From Macrotis lagotis (lineage: Eukaryota; Chordata; Mammalia; Peramelemorphia; Peramelidae): a DNA stretch of 64,000 nucleotides. The DNA lies in contig NC_133658.1 of NCBI RefSeq assembly GCF_037893015.1, positions 251,602,518 through 251,666,517 on the forward strand, written 5' to 3'. Shown piece by piece: positions 25,601 to 33,927 of this stretch. The position numbers and the translations under genes are program-made. Each line of letters starts with the position of its first letter. Position 1 is the first letter of the stretch. Under the pieces are notes generated by a model. That model saw only the letters and a list, made by a program, of their open reading frames with translations, did no database searches and had not been told where the DNA came from.

Positions 25601-28600
25601 TCTGCTCTTTTCCAGGTTATCTTGGGTTGGAGAATTGCCTCACTGGGTCCCTCTGTAGGTTCTGTCTCTCGAAAATGTAGTTAGAATCCTTAGCTTATAA
25701 GTTTTGTTTGTGAGTACCTAGGAGGTGGTCCTCTCTTGTCACCATCTTGGCTCCGCCCCCCTATAGTGCTTCTAAAGAAATATATAATTTTATTTTGATT
25801 TTATTTTTCAGAATAAAATAAGTGTAAATACTCAAATTTATTAGAGTATATAAAAAGCAAATAGACTTGGAACCCAACAAAAATAAGAGGGTATAATGAT
25901 TGTAGATGTCTCTGAACCTTGAATTATTATTTTTTTTAATTTTTATTAAAGATATTATTTGAGTTTTACAGTTTTCCCCCAATCTTGCTTCCCTCCCCCC
26001 ACCCCCACCCCCACCCCACAGATAGCACTCCGTCAGTCTTTACTTTGTTTCCATGTTGTACCTCGATCCAAATTGGGTGTGATGAGAGAGAAATCATATC
26101 CTTAAAGAGAACAGAATTCTCAGAGGTAACCAGATCAAACCATAAGACATCTGGTTTTTTTTTTTCCCCAAATTAAAGGAAATAGTCCTTGTACTTTGTT
26201 CAAACTCCACAGCTCCTTATCTGGATACAGATGGTACTCTCCTTTGCAGACAGCCTAAAATTGTTCCCAATTGTTGCGCTGATGGAATGAGCAAGTCCTT
26301 CAAGGTTGAACATCACCCCCATGTTGCTGTTAGGGTGTACAGTGTTTTTCTGGTTCTGCTCATCTCACTCAGCATCAGTTCATGCAAATCCCTCCAGGTT
26401 TCCCTGAAATCCCGTCCCTCCTGGTTTCTAATAGAACAGTAGTGTTCCATGACATACATATACCACAGTTTGCTAAACCATTCCCCAATTGAAGGACATT
26501 TACTGGATTTCCAATTCTTTGCCACCACAAACAGGGCTGCTATAAATATTTTTGTACAAGTAATGTTTTTACCCTTTTTCCTCATCTCTTCAGGATATAG
26601 ACCCAGTAGTGGTATTGCTGGGTCAAAGGGTATGCACATTTTTGTTGCCCTTTGGGCATATGAACCTTGAATTATTAACTGTTAACGCAGCCCTCAAATT
26701 AATTTTTATGGCAGTAGTACCCATATCATGTTTGTGTCCTAATTCTTTTTGTTCACTTTTTCTGTTTATAGCTGACTGATTTTTTTTACTGTTATTGTTG
26801 CCTTTATGGGGTAGTATGATCCCGAATAAAGAGCCAACTTTAGAATTAGGCATATACCAGCTATGATTATGGGTTTGTTACTTTATTACTCAGTGTCCCA
26901 GGCAAATCTTTTATGACTTGTAATGGCAGAGCAGGTATTATTCTCTCTGTCATTAAAGGGAGTTTCGATACCAGAAATTCCTTATATCAATAAGTCTCAG
27001 GGCTGACCAAACTCCCCCCCCACCCCCAAAAACCAAACTAATTTGTTGCTTTTGATTCTGCTTTTCTCTCCTGTTTTGCATCACTTTGTATTTTAGATCT
27101 TCCCATATTCCTTTGAATTTTTCATATGATGTAATAATATTACAGTATGTTCTTATGCCATAATTTTTTTTGACTCTTCTTCAGTGATTGGAAACTGATA
27201 ATTGTTTCCAGTCTTGCTGCTACAGATAACAGTGATAGGATTATTTATATGCAATTGGTCTTTTTTGCAAAATTTTAATTATCCTACCTGGGGTTTAGTT
27301 CCAATTGTGGACACTGATGTATACTTTTGTATCTTTACTTCCAGACTGCTTTCTAGATAATGATTTTTGAGAAAGAATATTTAGGCATGTTCACTTAAAA
27401 AGTCTTGAGTGTTTTCTGTCCTTTTTCAGACTTCGACACACTTGTGAACTAGCCAAGATACATGTAAAGTGCTTTGTTACACCTTAAAACACTATGTAGG
27501 AGCAGCTAGGTGATGCAGTGAGTAGAGTACTAGCCCTGGAGTCAGGAGGACCTCAGTTCAAATTTGGCCTCAGACACTTAATAATTGCCTAGCTCTGTGA
27601 CCTTGGGCAAGTCACTTAATCCCATTGCCTTAAATAAAAACAAAACAAAAAGAACACTATGTAATTGTGCGTTATTACTATATGCCCATCCTCTTCTCCA
27701 GTTAAACTCATCAATTTAGCAGTCTAGCTCTTCATCTATCTGATACTACTACCCCTATTCTAAATTATGTTTCTTTTGCAATATTCCCTAGCAATGTTTG
27801 TTTTTTAGGGTTTTTTTACAAGGCAGTGGGGTTAAGTAGCTTGCCCAAGGCCACACAACTATGTAATTATTAAGTGTCTGAGGCAGGATTTGAACTTGGG
27901 TACTCCTGACTCCAGGGCCAGTACTCTATCCACTGCACCACCTAGCTGCCCTCTTAAACAATATCCTTCCTTTTTTGCTCTCTATGATTGTAACCATTTT
28001 TTTTATCTCTAAAGCCAAATTATTGGTAAAGAAAACTAAATAAGTTCGACATGTCAGACTATCTTGTTATAAGACCCTTATTAGAAAACAGCCAGTTATG
28101 GGGTTGTTACTTGTCTCTTGTGCTTTGAATGTTATTTAAGCATTTGTATCTCAGATTTTTGTATCTGAGTCTTCGTCTGCTCCAGTTTTCCTCTGAAGTC
28201 TTGGGCATTTAGTGTTTTATTTGAAGACTGAGTCCAGTCTGTACTTGTCTCATGGTGGTCTTCTTTTCCCAGGATGCTAGATGAGTATTTTGAGGAACAG
28301 ATGAAGGAAATAATTCAATTGTGTTCCCACCACCGCCAGACCATGCTCTTCTCAGCCACCATGACAGATGAGGTGGGCCTTTCCAGTTCATCTAAGCATG
28401 TGTAAACTCAGGTTGGCATGCTGAAGTATCTGGTGCCAGGGTTGAGGAAAAGAGATCTGTCTCAAGGGAATCCCCCTTTCTTTTGTAAACGAGTTAGAAT
28501 TTTTTTCTTGCCTGGCAGGTAAAAGATCTGGCTTCAGTCTCATTAAAGAATCCTGTAAGGATCTTTGTGAATAGCAACACAGATGTAGCTCCATTCCTAA

Positions 28601-31600
28601 GGCAGGAATTCATTCGAATCCGACCTAATCGAGAAGGAGACCGGGAAGCCATCGTGTCAGGTGAGACCTTAGGAACTAGAGTGAAAGATTCGGGAAGGCT
28701 TTCCTTCTGTTTTTTTGAGCTTGGGGTTGTGGGTGATACTTTGACTTTTCTTTTGCTCATGATCTTTCTCTTTCTTCCTCTTAGCTCTTTTGACACGAAC
28801 TTTTACAGACCACGTGATGCTATTCACCCAAACTAAGAAGCAGGCTCATCGTATGCACATCCTTCTAGGGCTAATGGGGTTGCAGGTGGGAGAGCTGCAT
28901 GGGAATCTCTCTCAAACACAGCGTCTGGAAGCCCTAAGGTAAAGATATGGGGAAGGGATATAGGAACTTCACGAAAATCACATAAGTCTCCTGAGGTGGA
29001 ATTAGATAAAGTCAAACTTTCTCATTAAGGTATAAAGTCCTAGTGTCAGAATTAGAAATAAAAATTAAGTTCTTCTAACTTTATGGTTTCCACTACTCAG
29101 TGTTCCCTGTTTACTGGGCCACCTTATCCTTTCTTTTCATTTAAGGCGCTTCAAAGATGAGCAGATTGACATCCTAGTGGCCACAGATGTGGCAGCCCGA
29201 GGACTAGACATTGAAGGTGTCAAAACAGTGAGACAACTAATCATTCTTCACATATTACTGAATGAACTTGTATTACTGAATGGGAGGCCTGTTTTTCTTG
29301 TTTCTTAATCCCTCAATCCCAGTCATCAAAAAAACCTTATTTTGCCTCTATTACTCTCAATTTCTTCCTTCCAGGTCATAAATTTTACAATGCCCAACAC
29401 CATCAAGCATTATGTGCATCGAGTAGGCCGAACAGCACGTGCTGGCAGGGCTGGACGCTCTGTGTCCCTGGTAGGAGAAGAGGAACGTAAGATGTTGAAG
29501 GAAATTGTGAAATCAGCCAAAGCGCCTGTGAAGGCCAGGATTCTTCCTCAAGGTAGTTACTCTCTGGAAGAAACTAGAAATTTGACTATTGGAACAAAAA
29601 AATTGATTTGTAATTGTCAACAGGAATATCTCTTTATTCTTAATGTGTCTATTCTGAGGATAAAATCTAAACTATGCCATTCTGATTGAGAAGACAGACT
29701 TGGACCTATCTTTTTCTTTAAATTCCTTTTAGTCTTTTTCTTGATTTAAATTTACTTCCATGGATCTGTGAGCTTATCATTATGGGTAGTCCTTCACTGA
29801 TAATACATTACAAACCATCTATGCTTTCTTATCCTGTACAAGGTTTTGTCTTTTATTAGAGGTCTTTTTTTTTTTGAAAGTTATATTTACCTTTGTACTA
29901 CGAAGTTGTCTATTCCTTACTCTTCATGAGTGGCTTAGCTTTTTTTTCCCCCTAGTTCTATCCTTTTAAATTTTTTTTTAGGTTTTTGCAAGGCAAATGG
30001 GGTTAAAGTGGCTTGCCCAAGGCCACACAGCTAGGTAATTGTTAAGTGTCAGAGACCAGATTTGAACCCAGGTACTCCTGACTCCAGGGCCGGTGCTTTA
30101 TCCACTACACCACCTAGATGCCCCACATAGTTCTATCCTTAATGATGTCTTATACCATTTCTGTACATCATAGTCATTTCCTCTTCATCCGTGATTTTTT
30201 TGTTGCTCTTATATGGATTATATACAGTTATATACAATTTCATTTCTCATTTAGATGTAATCCTAAAATTTCGAGACAAGATTGAAAAGATGGAGAAAGA
30301 TGTTTATGCGGTCCTGAGACTAGAGGCTGAGGAGAAGGAGATGCAGCACTCAGAAGCCCAGGTAAATGACTTCTTTATTTTAGGGAACCTATTTTTGTTG
30401 ATCCTGATTTGGTCTTCCATCTAGAAAATTGATAGCTGCTTTGGGATCAGAAATCATCTTAGCTGACAGACTCTTCACTGATGATATTTTGTGGAATAAT
30501 GGATGTGTTTGTACAGATTCCTTATCAGTAACCAGCTGTAGCTCAGTGCTGATGGTTCAGTCTTGGGCAGGCATACTCTGCTTCACTTTTTCTTTCTCCT
30601 AGATAAATACAGCCAAACGACTCCTAGAGAAAGGTAATGAAGAGCCAGAGCGGACCTGGTTCCAGAGTAAAGAAGAGAGGAAGAAGGAAAAGAGTGAGTC
30701 ATATGATCAGGCTCTCTTGATATATTTTAGGTTCTTAGTCACTCTCTTCATAAGGGAGAATAAGAATCTATAAATGGGAATCAGGGACTTTTCTTGAAGC
30801 ATAACTTTTTACTTTGTGGTTGTTTGACTAACTTTAAGATAGAAATTTCATTGCTTAGGAAACTGTCCTTGAATTTTGTGTTCTCTTCTCTTAGTTGCAA
30901 AGGCCCTACAAGAGTTTGACTTGGCCTTGAGGGGAAAGAAAAAGAGAAAGAAGTTTATGAAGGACACCAAGAAAAAAGGGGAAATGACAGTGAGTTGGAG
31001 TCTGGATATCAAGGTTTGGGGAGCTTGGTGGGTTACAATTCAGAACCTTATTAACATTCTACCCTCCTCTATAGCCAGAAGAAAGGTCTCAATTTGAGAT
31101 TCTAAAGTCCCAGATGTTTGCTGAGCGATTGGCTAAAAGAAATCGGAGAGCTAAGAGAGCAAGAGCCATGCCTGAGGAGGAGCCAACTCCAGTCCCAGGT
31201 AGGCAATTCTGTAACCTTAGGTCTTGGTGGGAGTTACAATCTGTGAAGGAGTGAATCTAATCAGGCAAAAACTACCATTTACTTCTGTGGTACTGGGTAA
31301 ATAAGGCCAAGAACATTGCCTGATGCCCAAACTGTATGCCACCACACTGATCTAAACTAAGGGCATTTAGAAACTTAGTGAAGAAGGTGCCTACTGGGCC
31401 TGAATTTCTAACTAATCTTTCCCTTTATAGGCAGGAAGCAAAAGAGGGTGAAGAAATCTGTCTTTGATGAGGAACTTACCAATACTAGCAAGAAAGCTTT
31501 GAAACAGTATCGTGCTGGGTAAGATTTTAAATCACCTAAAATTATATTCAGTATATGAGTACTGCCTTATAATTAAAATGGTGCATTTAACAAAAATGTA

Positions 31601-32331
31601 GAGTGACAGATGCCAAATAAGTTCAGGAGTCCTTTAGAACTCTAAATTTCACTCTACTTAATGTTGTGGTCATGTTTTTTGAGTCCGCTCTAATTTCTCT
31701 TCTGGCATATGTGAGAAACAGATGGGAATTGTTATCTTTCCTTTAAAGCAGACTTTTTTTTTAATGTTAGCCTTGCTTACTTTTTTGAATGTTATTTTAT
31801 TTTTTCCAATTACATGCAAAAAGTTTTCAACATTCATCTTTTTGTAAGCTTTAAAGTTCCACAATGCTATCCAACAGATAGAAGTAACTAAAAGTTTATA
31901 GATTCAAGTTGTAAACTTTAATAATGTCTCCACATTAATTATGTAGATAAGAAAATTTTCCCTCTATAGATCTACTACAAAGACAGACTAAGCAAAGAAG
32001 CTTATCTGGATGGAGCTTTTTCTAAAGGACATGTTTTCTTATTTTGGTCAAAACACAAAGGTTGCTTTTTTAGCTATTTGGCTATTCAGTTGTGGGGATA
32101 AGAAAATTGTTCATGTCCTAACATTCTGCATGATTTACTATGTTGATCACAGCCCCACCTTTGAAGAACGGAAACAGATGGGATTACTCCATCCCAAGAG
32201 AGGAGGAAACTTCAAATCTAAATCCAGGTAAAAGCGGTCAGCTTGCTGATTAAGATCCTGACTCTCTTCAAGTAAGTAGAAAAATGACCATAATTCTGAT
32301 TTCTTTCCACAGATACAAGAGGAGGAAGTAG
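7297..32331 (+). CDS. DDX27: DDX27, nucleolar DEAD-box RNA helicase (21 coding exons)
   Basis: Exons: 7297-7389, 8425-8571, 19241-19300, 19556-19721, 20061-20107, 20652-20735, 20862-20967, 21786-21959, 22515-22665, 28273-28372, 28519-28660, 28785-28938, 29146-29227, 29375-29552, 30255-30361, 30603-30693, 30895-30989, 31075-31198, 31431-31518, 32153-32227, 32313-32331. All junctions are GT-AG, phases agree, and they give 760 residues (human about 765-796, from memory). An acidic N-terminus is followed by an F-x-F motif (F55-V-F57), which the family uses to contact the PeBoW complex. Next come the Q motif (F206-Q213), Walker A AATGTGKT (230-237), PTREL (265-269), DEAD (339-342), SAT (370-372), and [11 protein letters not shown] (517-527). 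The C-terminus is Lys/Arg-rich and ends RYKRRK. DDX27 (yeast Drs1) acts in nucleolar pre-rRNA processing and 60S assembly. The start was chosen by similarity to the human N-terminus and by its place just downstream of the CpG-island promoter. All catalytic motifs are intact. Confidence 0.97.
7885..8065 (+). mobile_element. MAR1-like CORE-SINE in DDX27 intron 1
   Basis: GTGACCCTGGGCTAGTCA, then GCCTCAGTTTCCTTATCTG, then the tail motif CTCCAGTGTCTTTTTCC. Confidence 0.7.
8572..9245. other. DDX27 intron 2, first part
   Basis: AT-rich intron sequence with possible old LINE traces and no gene. An antisense 121-codon open frame here (8739-9104) has no recognisable features. Confidence 0.45.
9246..9394 (-). 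mobile_element. SINE, WSINE1-like
   Basis: Antisense copy in DDX27 intron 2. Confidence 0.82.
9415..10480 (-). mobile_element. Old LINE-1 fragment
   Basis: Minus-sense 3' UTR and ORF2 end, well diverged (AATTCTCTATATATTTGAGA, GATTTCTAATTCTTTGTCAA). Confidence 0.7.
10490..13000 (+). mobile_element. HAL1-like LINE (ORF1-only), old copy
   Basis: It begins GGGGGCAGAGCCAGGATGGT, the LINE-1-type 5' end. Farther in lies an ORF1 C-terminal region: 12276-12470 reads [14 protein letters not shown], comparable with [11 protein letters not shown] in the copy at 22755-25761. No ORF2 follows. It is diverged and interrupted by a LINE-1 3' end at about 11745-11935. Confidence 0.65.
11745..11935 (+). mobile_element. 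LINE-1 3' end nested in the HAL1-like element
   Basis: A short plus-sense 3' UTR piece (GATATGATTTCTCTCTCAAT, then GGGGGAGGGAAG) ending in A-rich sequence. Confidence 0.6.
13061..13509 (-). mobile_element. LINE-1, 5'-truncated
   Basis: Minus-sense ORF2 end and 3' UTR, flanked by an exact 12-bp duplication, GAAAAGCCTCAT (13049-13060 and 13510-13521). Confidence 0.88.
13522..13900 (+). mobile_element. Old LINE-1 3' end
   Basis: Plus-sense ORF2-end and UTR sequence (CATTCCCCAGTTGATAAATG, GAACCAGGGGACACAG). Confidence 0.7.
13901..14544. other. DDX27 intron 2: AT-rich, LINE-like
   Basis: TCATCCCATTCACATTGACA near 14270 resembles internal LINE-1 sequence on the minus strand. The rest is unassigned. 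Confidence 0.4.
14545..16690 (-). mobile_element. LINE-1 with part of the reverse transcriptase
   Basis: A minus-sense copy longer than the others. At 16123-15908 it encodes [20 protein letters not shown] and [13 protein letters not shown], the palm-domain F-A-D-D motif of LINE reverse transcriptase. It has internal deletions and rearrangements (junctions near 14820 and 15360) and a SINE inserted at 16405. Confidence 0.88.
16405..16553 (-). mobile_element. SINE, WSINE1-like, nested in LINE-1
   Basis: Antisense copy flanked by exact duplications TGTTGTAATCT (16394-16404 and 16554-16564). Confidence 0.9.
16691..17307. other. DDX27 intron 2: unassigned
   Basis: AT-rich, with weak LINE-like traces on the minus strand. 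No exon is supported here. Confidence 0.4.
17308..17426 (+). mobile_element. SINE, WSINE1-like, internally deleted
   Basis: Sense copy GGGGCGGCTAGGTGGCGCAG, but the middle segment (TAATTACCTAGCTGTGTGGC region) is missing. Confidence 0.85.
17690..18900 (-). mobile_element. Old LINE-1 subfamily fragment
   Basis: Minus-sense 3' UTR (AATATAGGTTATACATGTAT, TCATGTTGTGAAAGAAGAAT) followed by ORF2-end sequence. A related 3' end recurs at 47785-47960. Confidence 0.7.
20370..20600 (+). mobile_element. LINE-1 3' end in DDX27 intron 5
   Basis: Plus-sense 3' UTR (ATGGCATGGAAACCATGTAG) ending in an A-rich tail near 20595. Confidence 0.65.
20968..21785. other. DDX27 intron 7
   Basis: Includes a MIR remnant at about 21258-21370 (ATGAAGATCAAATGAAATAA). 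Nothing else is recognised. Confidence 0.5.
21960..22514. other. DDX27 intron 8
   Basis: AT-rich intron with no recognised repeat, RNA gene or exon. Confidence 0.5.
22922..23083 (+). mobile_element. SINE in the HAL1 3' UTR, copy a
   Basis: Sense SINE (GGTGGCACAGTGGAAGGAGC) ending in an A-rich tail, more diverged than the WSINE1-like copies elsewhere. Confidence 0.75.
23107..23280 (+). mobile_element. SINE in the HAL1 3' UTR, copy b
   Basis: GGGGTGGCTGGGTGGCAGAC, then CCAGCCTCAGACACCCAACA, with an A-rich tail. Confidence 0.72.
23467..23610 (+). mobile_element. SINE in the HAL1 3' UTR, copy c
   Basis: GGGTAGCTGAGTGGCGCAAC, then CGGCCCTATGGTCCCGGACA. Diverged, with an A-rich tail. Confidence 0.65.
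25930..26660 (-). mobile_element. LINE-1, 5'-truncated, relatively recent
   Basis: A minus-sense ORF2 end with a long open stretch ([15 protein letters not shown], then [18 protein letters not shown]). It is flanked by an exact 17-bp duplication, TGAACCTTGAATTATTA (25913-25929 and 26661-26677). Confidence 0.92.
26678..27498. other. DDX27 intron 9: unassigned
   Basis: Possible old LINE pieces near 27060-27380. No exon is supported. Confidence 0.4.
27499..27653 (+). mobile_element. SINE, WSINE1-like
   Basis: Sense copy flanked by exact ACACTATGTA (27489-27498 and 27654-27663). Confidence 0.9.
27806..27953 (-). mobile_element. SINE, WSINE1-like
   Basis: Antisense copy 150 bp from the sense copy, forming an inverted pair. 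Confidence 0.87.
29966..30127 (-). mobile_element. SINE, WSINE1-like, DDX27 intron 14
   Basis: Antisense copy flanked by exact TAGTTCTATCCTT (29953-29965 and 30128-30140). Confidence 0.9.
31785..31865 (-). mobile_element. Old LINE-1 3' scrap, DDX27 intron 19
   Basis: CCAATTACATGCAAAAAGTT, then TCAACATTCATC, typical of old LINE-1 3' UTRs. Confidence 0.6.
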
Positions 32332-32439
32332 CAAATGCTACCTGAAGAAAAACTTAAAGCTTTATCTTTAATCCCTTTCCTAGGGGAAATGTAATTCCAT
32401 TGTTCTTTTTGATTGTAAAAATCCTCTTTAAAAAGGTCT

Positions 32440-32445
32440 ATTAAA
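32440..32445 (+). terminator. DDX27 poly(A) signal
   Basis: ATTAAA lies 109 bp after the stop codon. A short 3' UTR (32332 to about 32465) is inferred; no better signal lies nearby on this strand. Confidence 0.6.
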
Positions 32446-32465
32446 ACAGTCTCAGTAGTTTGCAT

Positions 32466-32870
32466 TTATTTTAAAATAACTAATCTTTCTTTAAACATAT
32501 TTAACCTAGTCTGCTAAGTTACCCTTTCAGTCAGATAAGAAACAGCCTTAATATTTCCTTGCCAGGGCATCAACTCAACTGAAACAATGTAATTGCATTT
32601 CTTTTGTAGGACTGGAAATGTGACAGTTACCTATACCATATTTTTCCTAAAAGAAGGGGATGGGGTTTGAGAATTCTATTCTTGCCTGAGAAGGAATATA
32701 TTCTTTTGCTCTGTGTGATAAAGGTTGTGGACAGATGAAGTTATTAGCTTTATGAAGGAAAGCAGAACCAGAGGAGTCTGACTTATCCTAGAGAAGCTTA
32801 GTTTCTTGGTTAGATTTCGGCTGAAAAAAGCAGATTATAGAGCTAAGTTAACAGCAACTATTGGGAAGGA
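32466..32870. other. Gap between the convergent DDX27 and ZNFX1 3' ends
   Basis: About 400 bp with no recognisable repeat or gene. Either transcript may extend into it. Confidence 0.5.
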
Positions 32871-32881
32871 AATATGGACCA

Positions 32882-32908
32882 TTTATTTTTGTCAATAATT
32901 GCTTTATT
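32882..32908 (-). terminator. ZNFX1 distal poly(A) signals
   Basis: Minus-strand AATAAA hexamers lie at 32908-32903 and 32887-32882, giving a 3' UTR of about 1.05 kb. An alternative AATAAA at 33738-33733 would give a UTR of about 0.2 kb. Confidence 0.6.
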
Positions 32909-33732
32909 AATTGGCATCATATTCTAAAGTGCATAGTAAAGACAAAAAGGGAACGCATACATAAGGTAGGGGAATTTTGCTTGCAAACAGTAGAAAGGAC
33001 CTGAGAAATCTATGTCTTTTATGGAACAAATGCCATGGAGGCAACACCTAAGCAGGACAGAGGGCCTGAGGATGGCCTGGGCCTGCAGACATTGAAGGCA
33101 TGCTAAAAGCTAAAAGCTCCACCCAGGCGCAAAAGCCATGATAGAGGAATGATAGATGAAAGGGTTACATTTTTGCTAAGTAGGTGCTGCTGGTACTGAA
33201 TGTCCAATTTATTCCAGTCAGGCATGAATGAGGCATGTCCTATGAGACAGCCTTGCTTCCACACCTGTTTAAACTTCGATAAAAAAAGCTTCTTGTCTTC
33301 TCAGAATTCAAGCCAATGGAAGTGTTACTGTTGTTACTTCTTGGTCAACGTGAACATGTGCAAGGCCCAAGTTAGGTGTAAAACTCTGTCATAGACTTTG
33401 AATTTCTGTATCATCTTCTGTGCCTTTTGGAATAACGATGGCCCCAAAGGAATGCAAAATATTCCAGTTGAGCTCCTTTCAAGAACAAATGTCTTCTATG
33501 TAGCTCCTTTGGGACAAAATTGGGTTGCATAGCTGGGGCCTGAGATGCAGTCATTAGTATTAAGCTCCTACCATGTGCCTAGTGCCATAATAAGCACTGT
33601 ACAAAGAACATTTAGCTAAGACAGGCAGGAAGATAGGGCCAGGAGATTATCACTAGGCAACTTAAGCCCAAAACATGCACCAGGGAGGTTGACCTTACAG
33701 GAGAAAGAAAAGGGAAAATCTTGTCTATTAAT

Positions 33733-33738
33733 TTTATT
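33733..33738 (-). terminator. ZNFX1 proximal poly(A) signal candidate
   Basis: AATAAA on the minus strand, about 190 bp after the stop codon at 33928. It may be used as an alternative early site. Confidence 0.45.
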
Positions 33739-33927
33739 CTCGATTAGAGGTAAAGTGCTCACTTAAGCGCAGGACTAACTCTAGGAACAAACATTGGAAA
33801 AGTCGTAAAATGGATCAGTAGAGTGCCAAGATTTCAGGGAAGTCAGAAATAGCAGTCCTTTCTTCAGGGAGCCAAGCCCAGCCTGGCCATGGCTGAAGGA
33901 AAGGAAAGGTAATAGGAAATCATCTTC

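Larger units (their letters stand above)
22755..25761 (-). mobile_element. HAL1-type LINE (ORF1-only) in DDX27 intron 9
   Basis: The minus strand starts GGGGGCGGAGCCAAGATGGT at 25760, then a GC-rich 5' UTR. ORF1 (from 25003) begins [20 protein letters not shown] and is rich in coiled coil (about residues 45-135), with a stop near 24596. Farther on, ORF1-like C-terminal sequence reads [20 protein letters not shown]. No ORF2 follows; about 1.4 kb of 3' UTR ends in an A-rich tail. Duplications TATGGTGCTT (22745-22754) and TATAGTGCTT (25762-25771) bracket the whole element. Three SINEs sit in its 3' UTR. Confidence 0.82.
32871..33927 (-). other. ZNFX1: ZNFX1 3' UTR
   Basis: Inferred from the stop at 33928-33930 and the minus-strand poly(A) signals. 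It is free of the SINEs common elsewhere. Confidence 0.65.
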
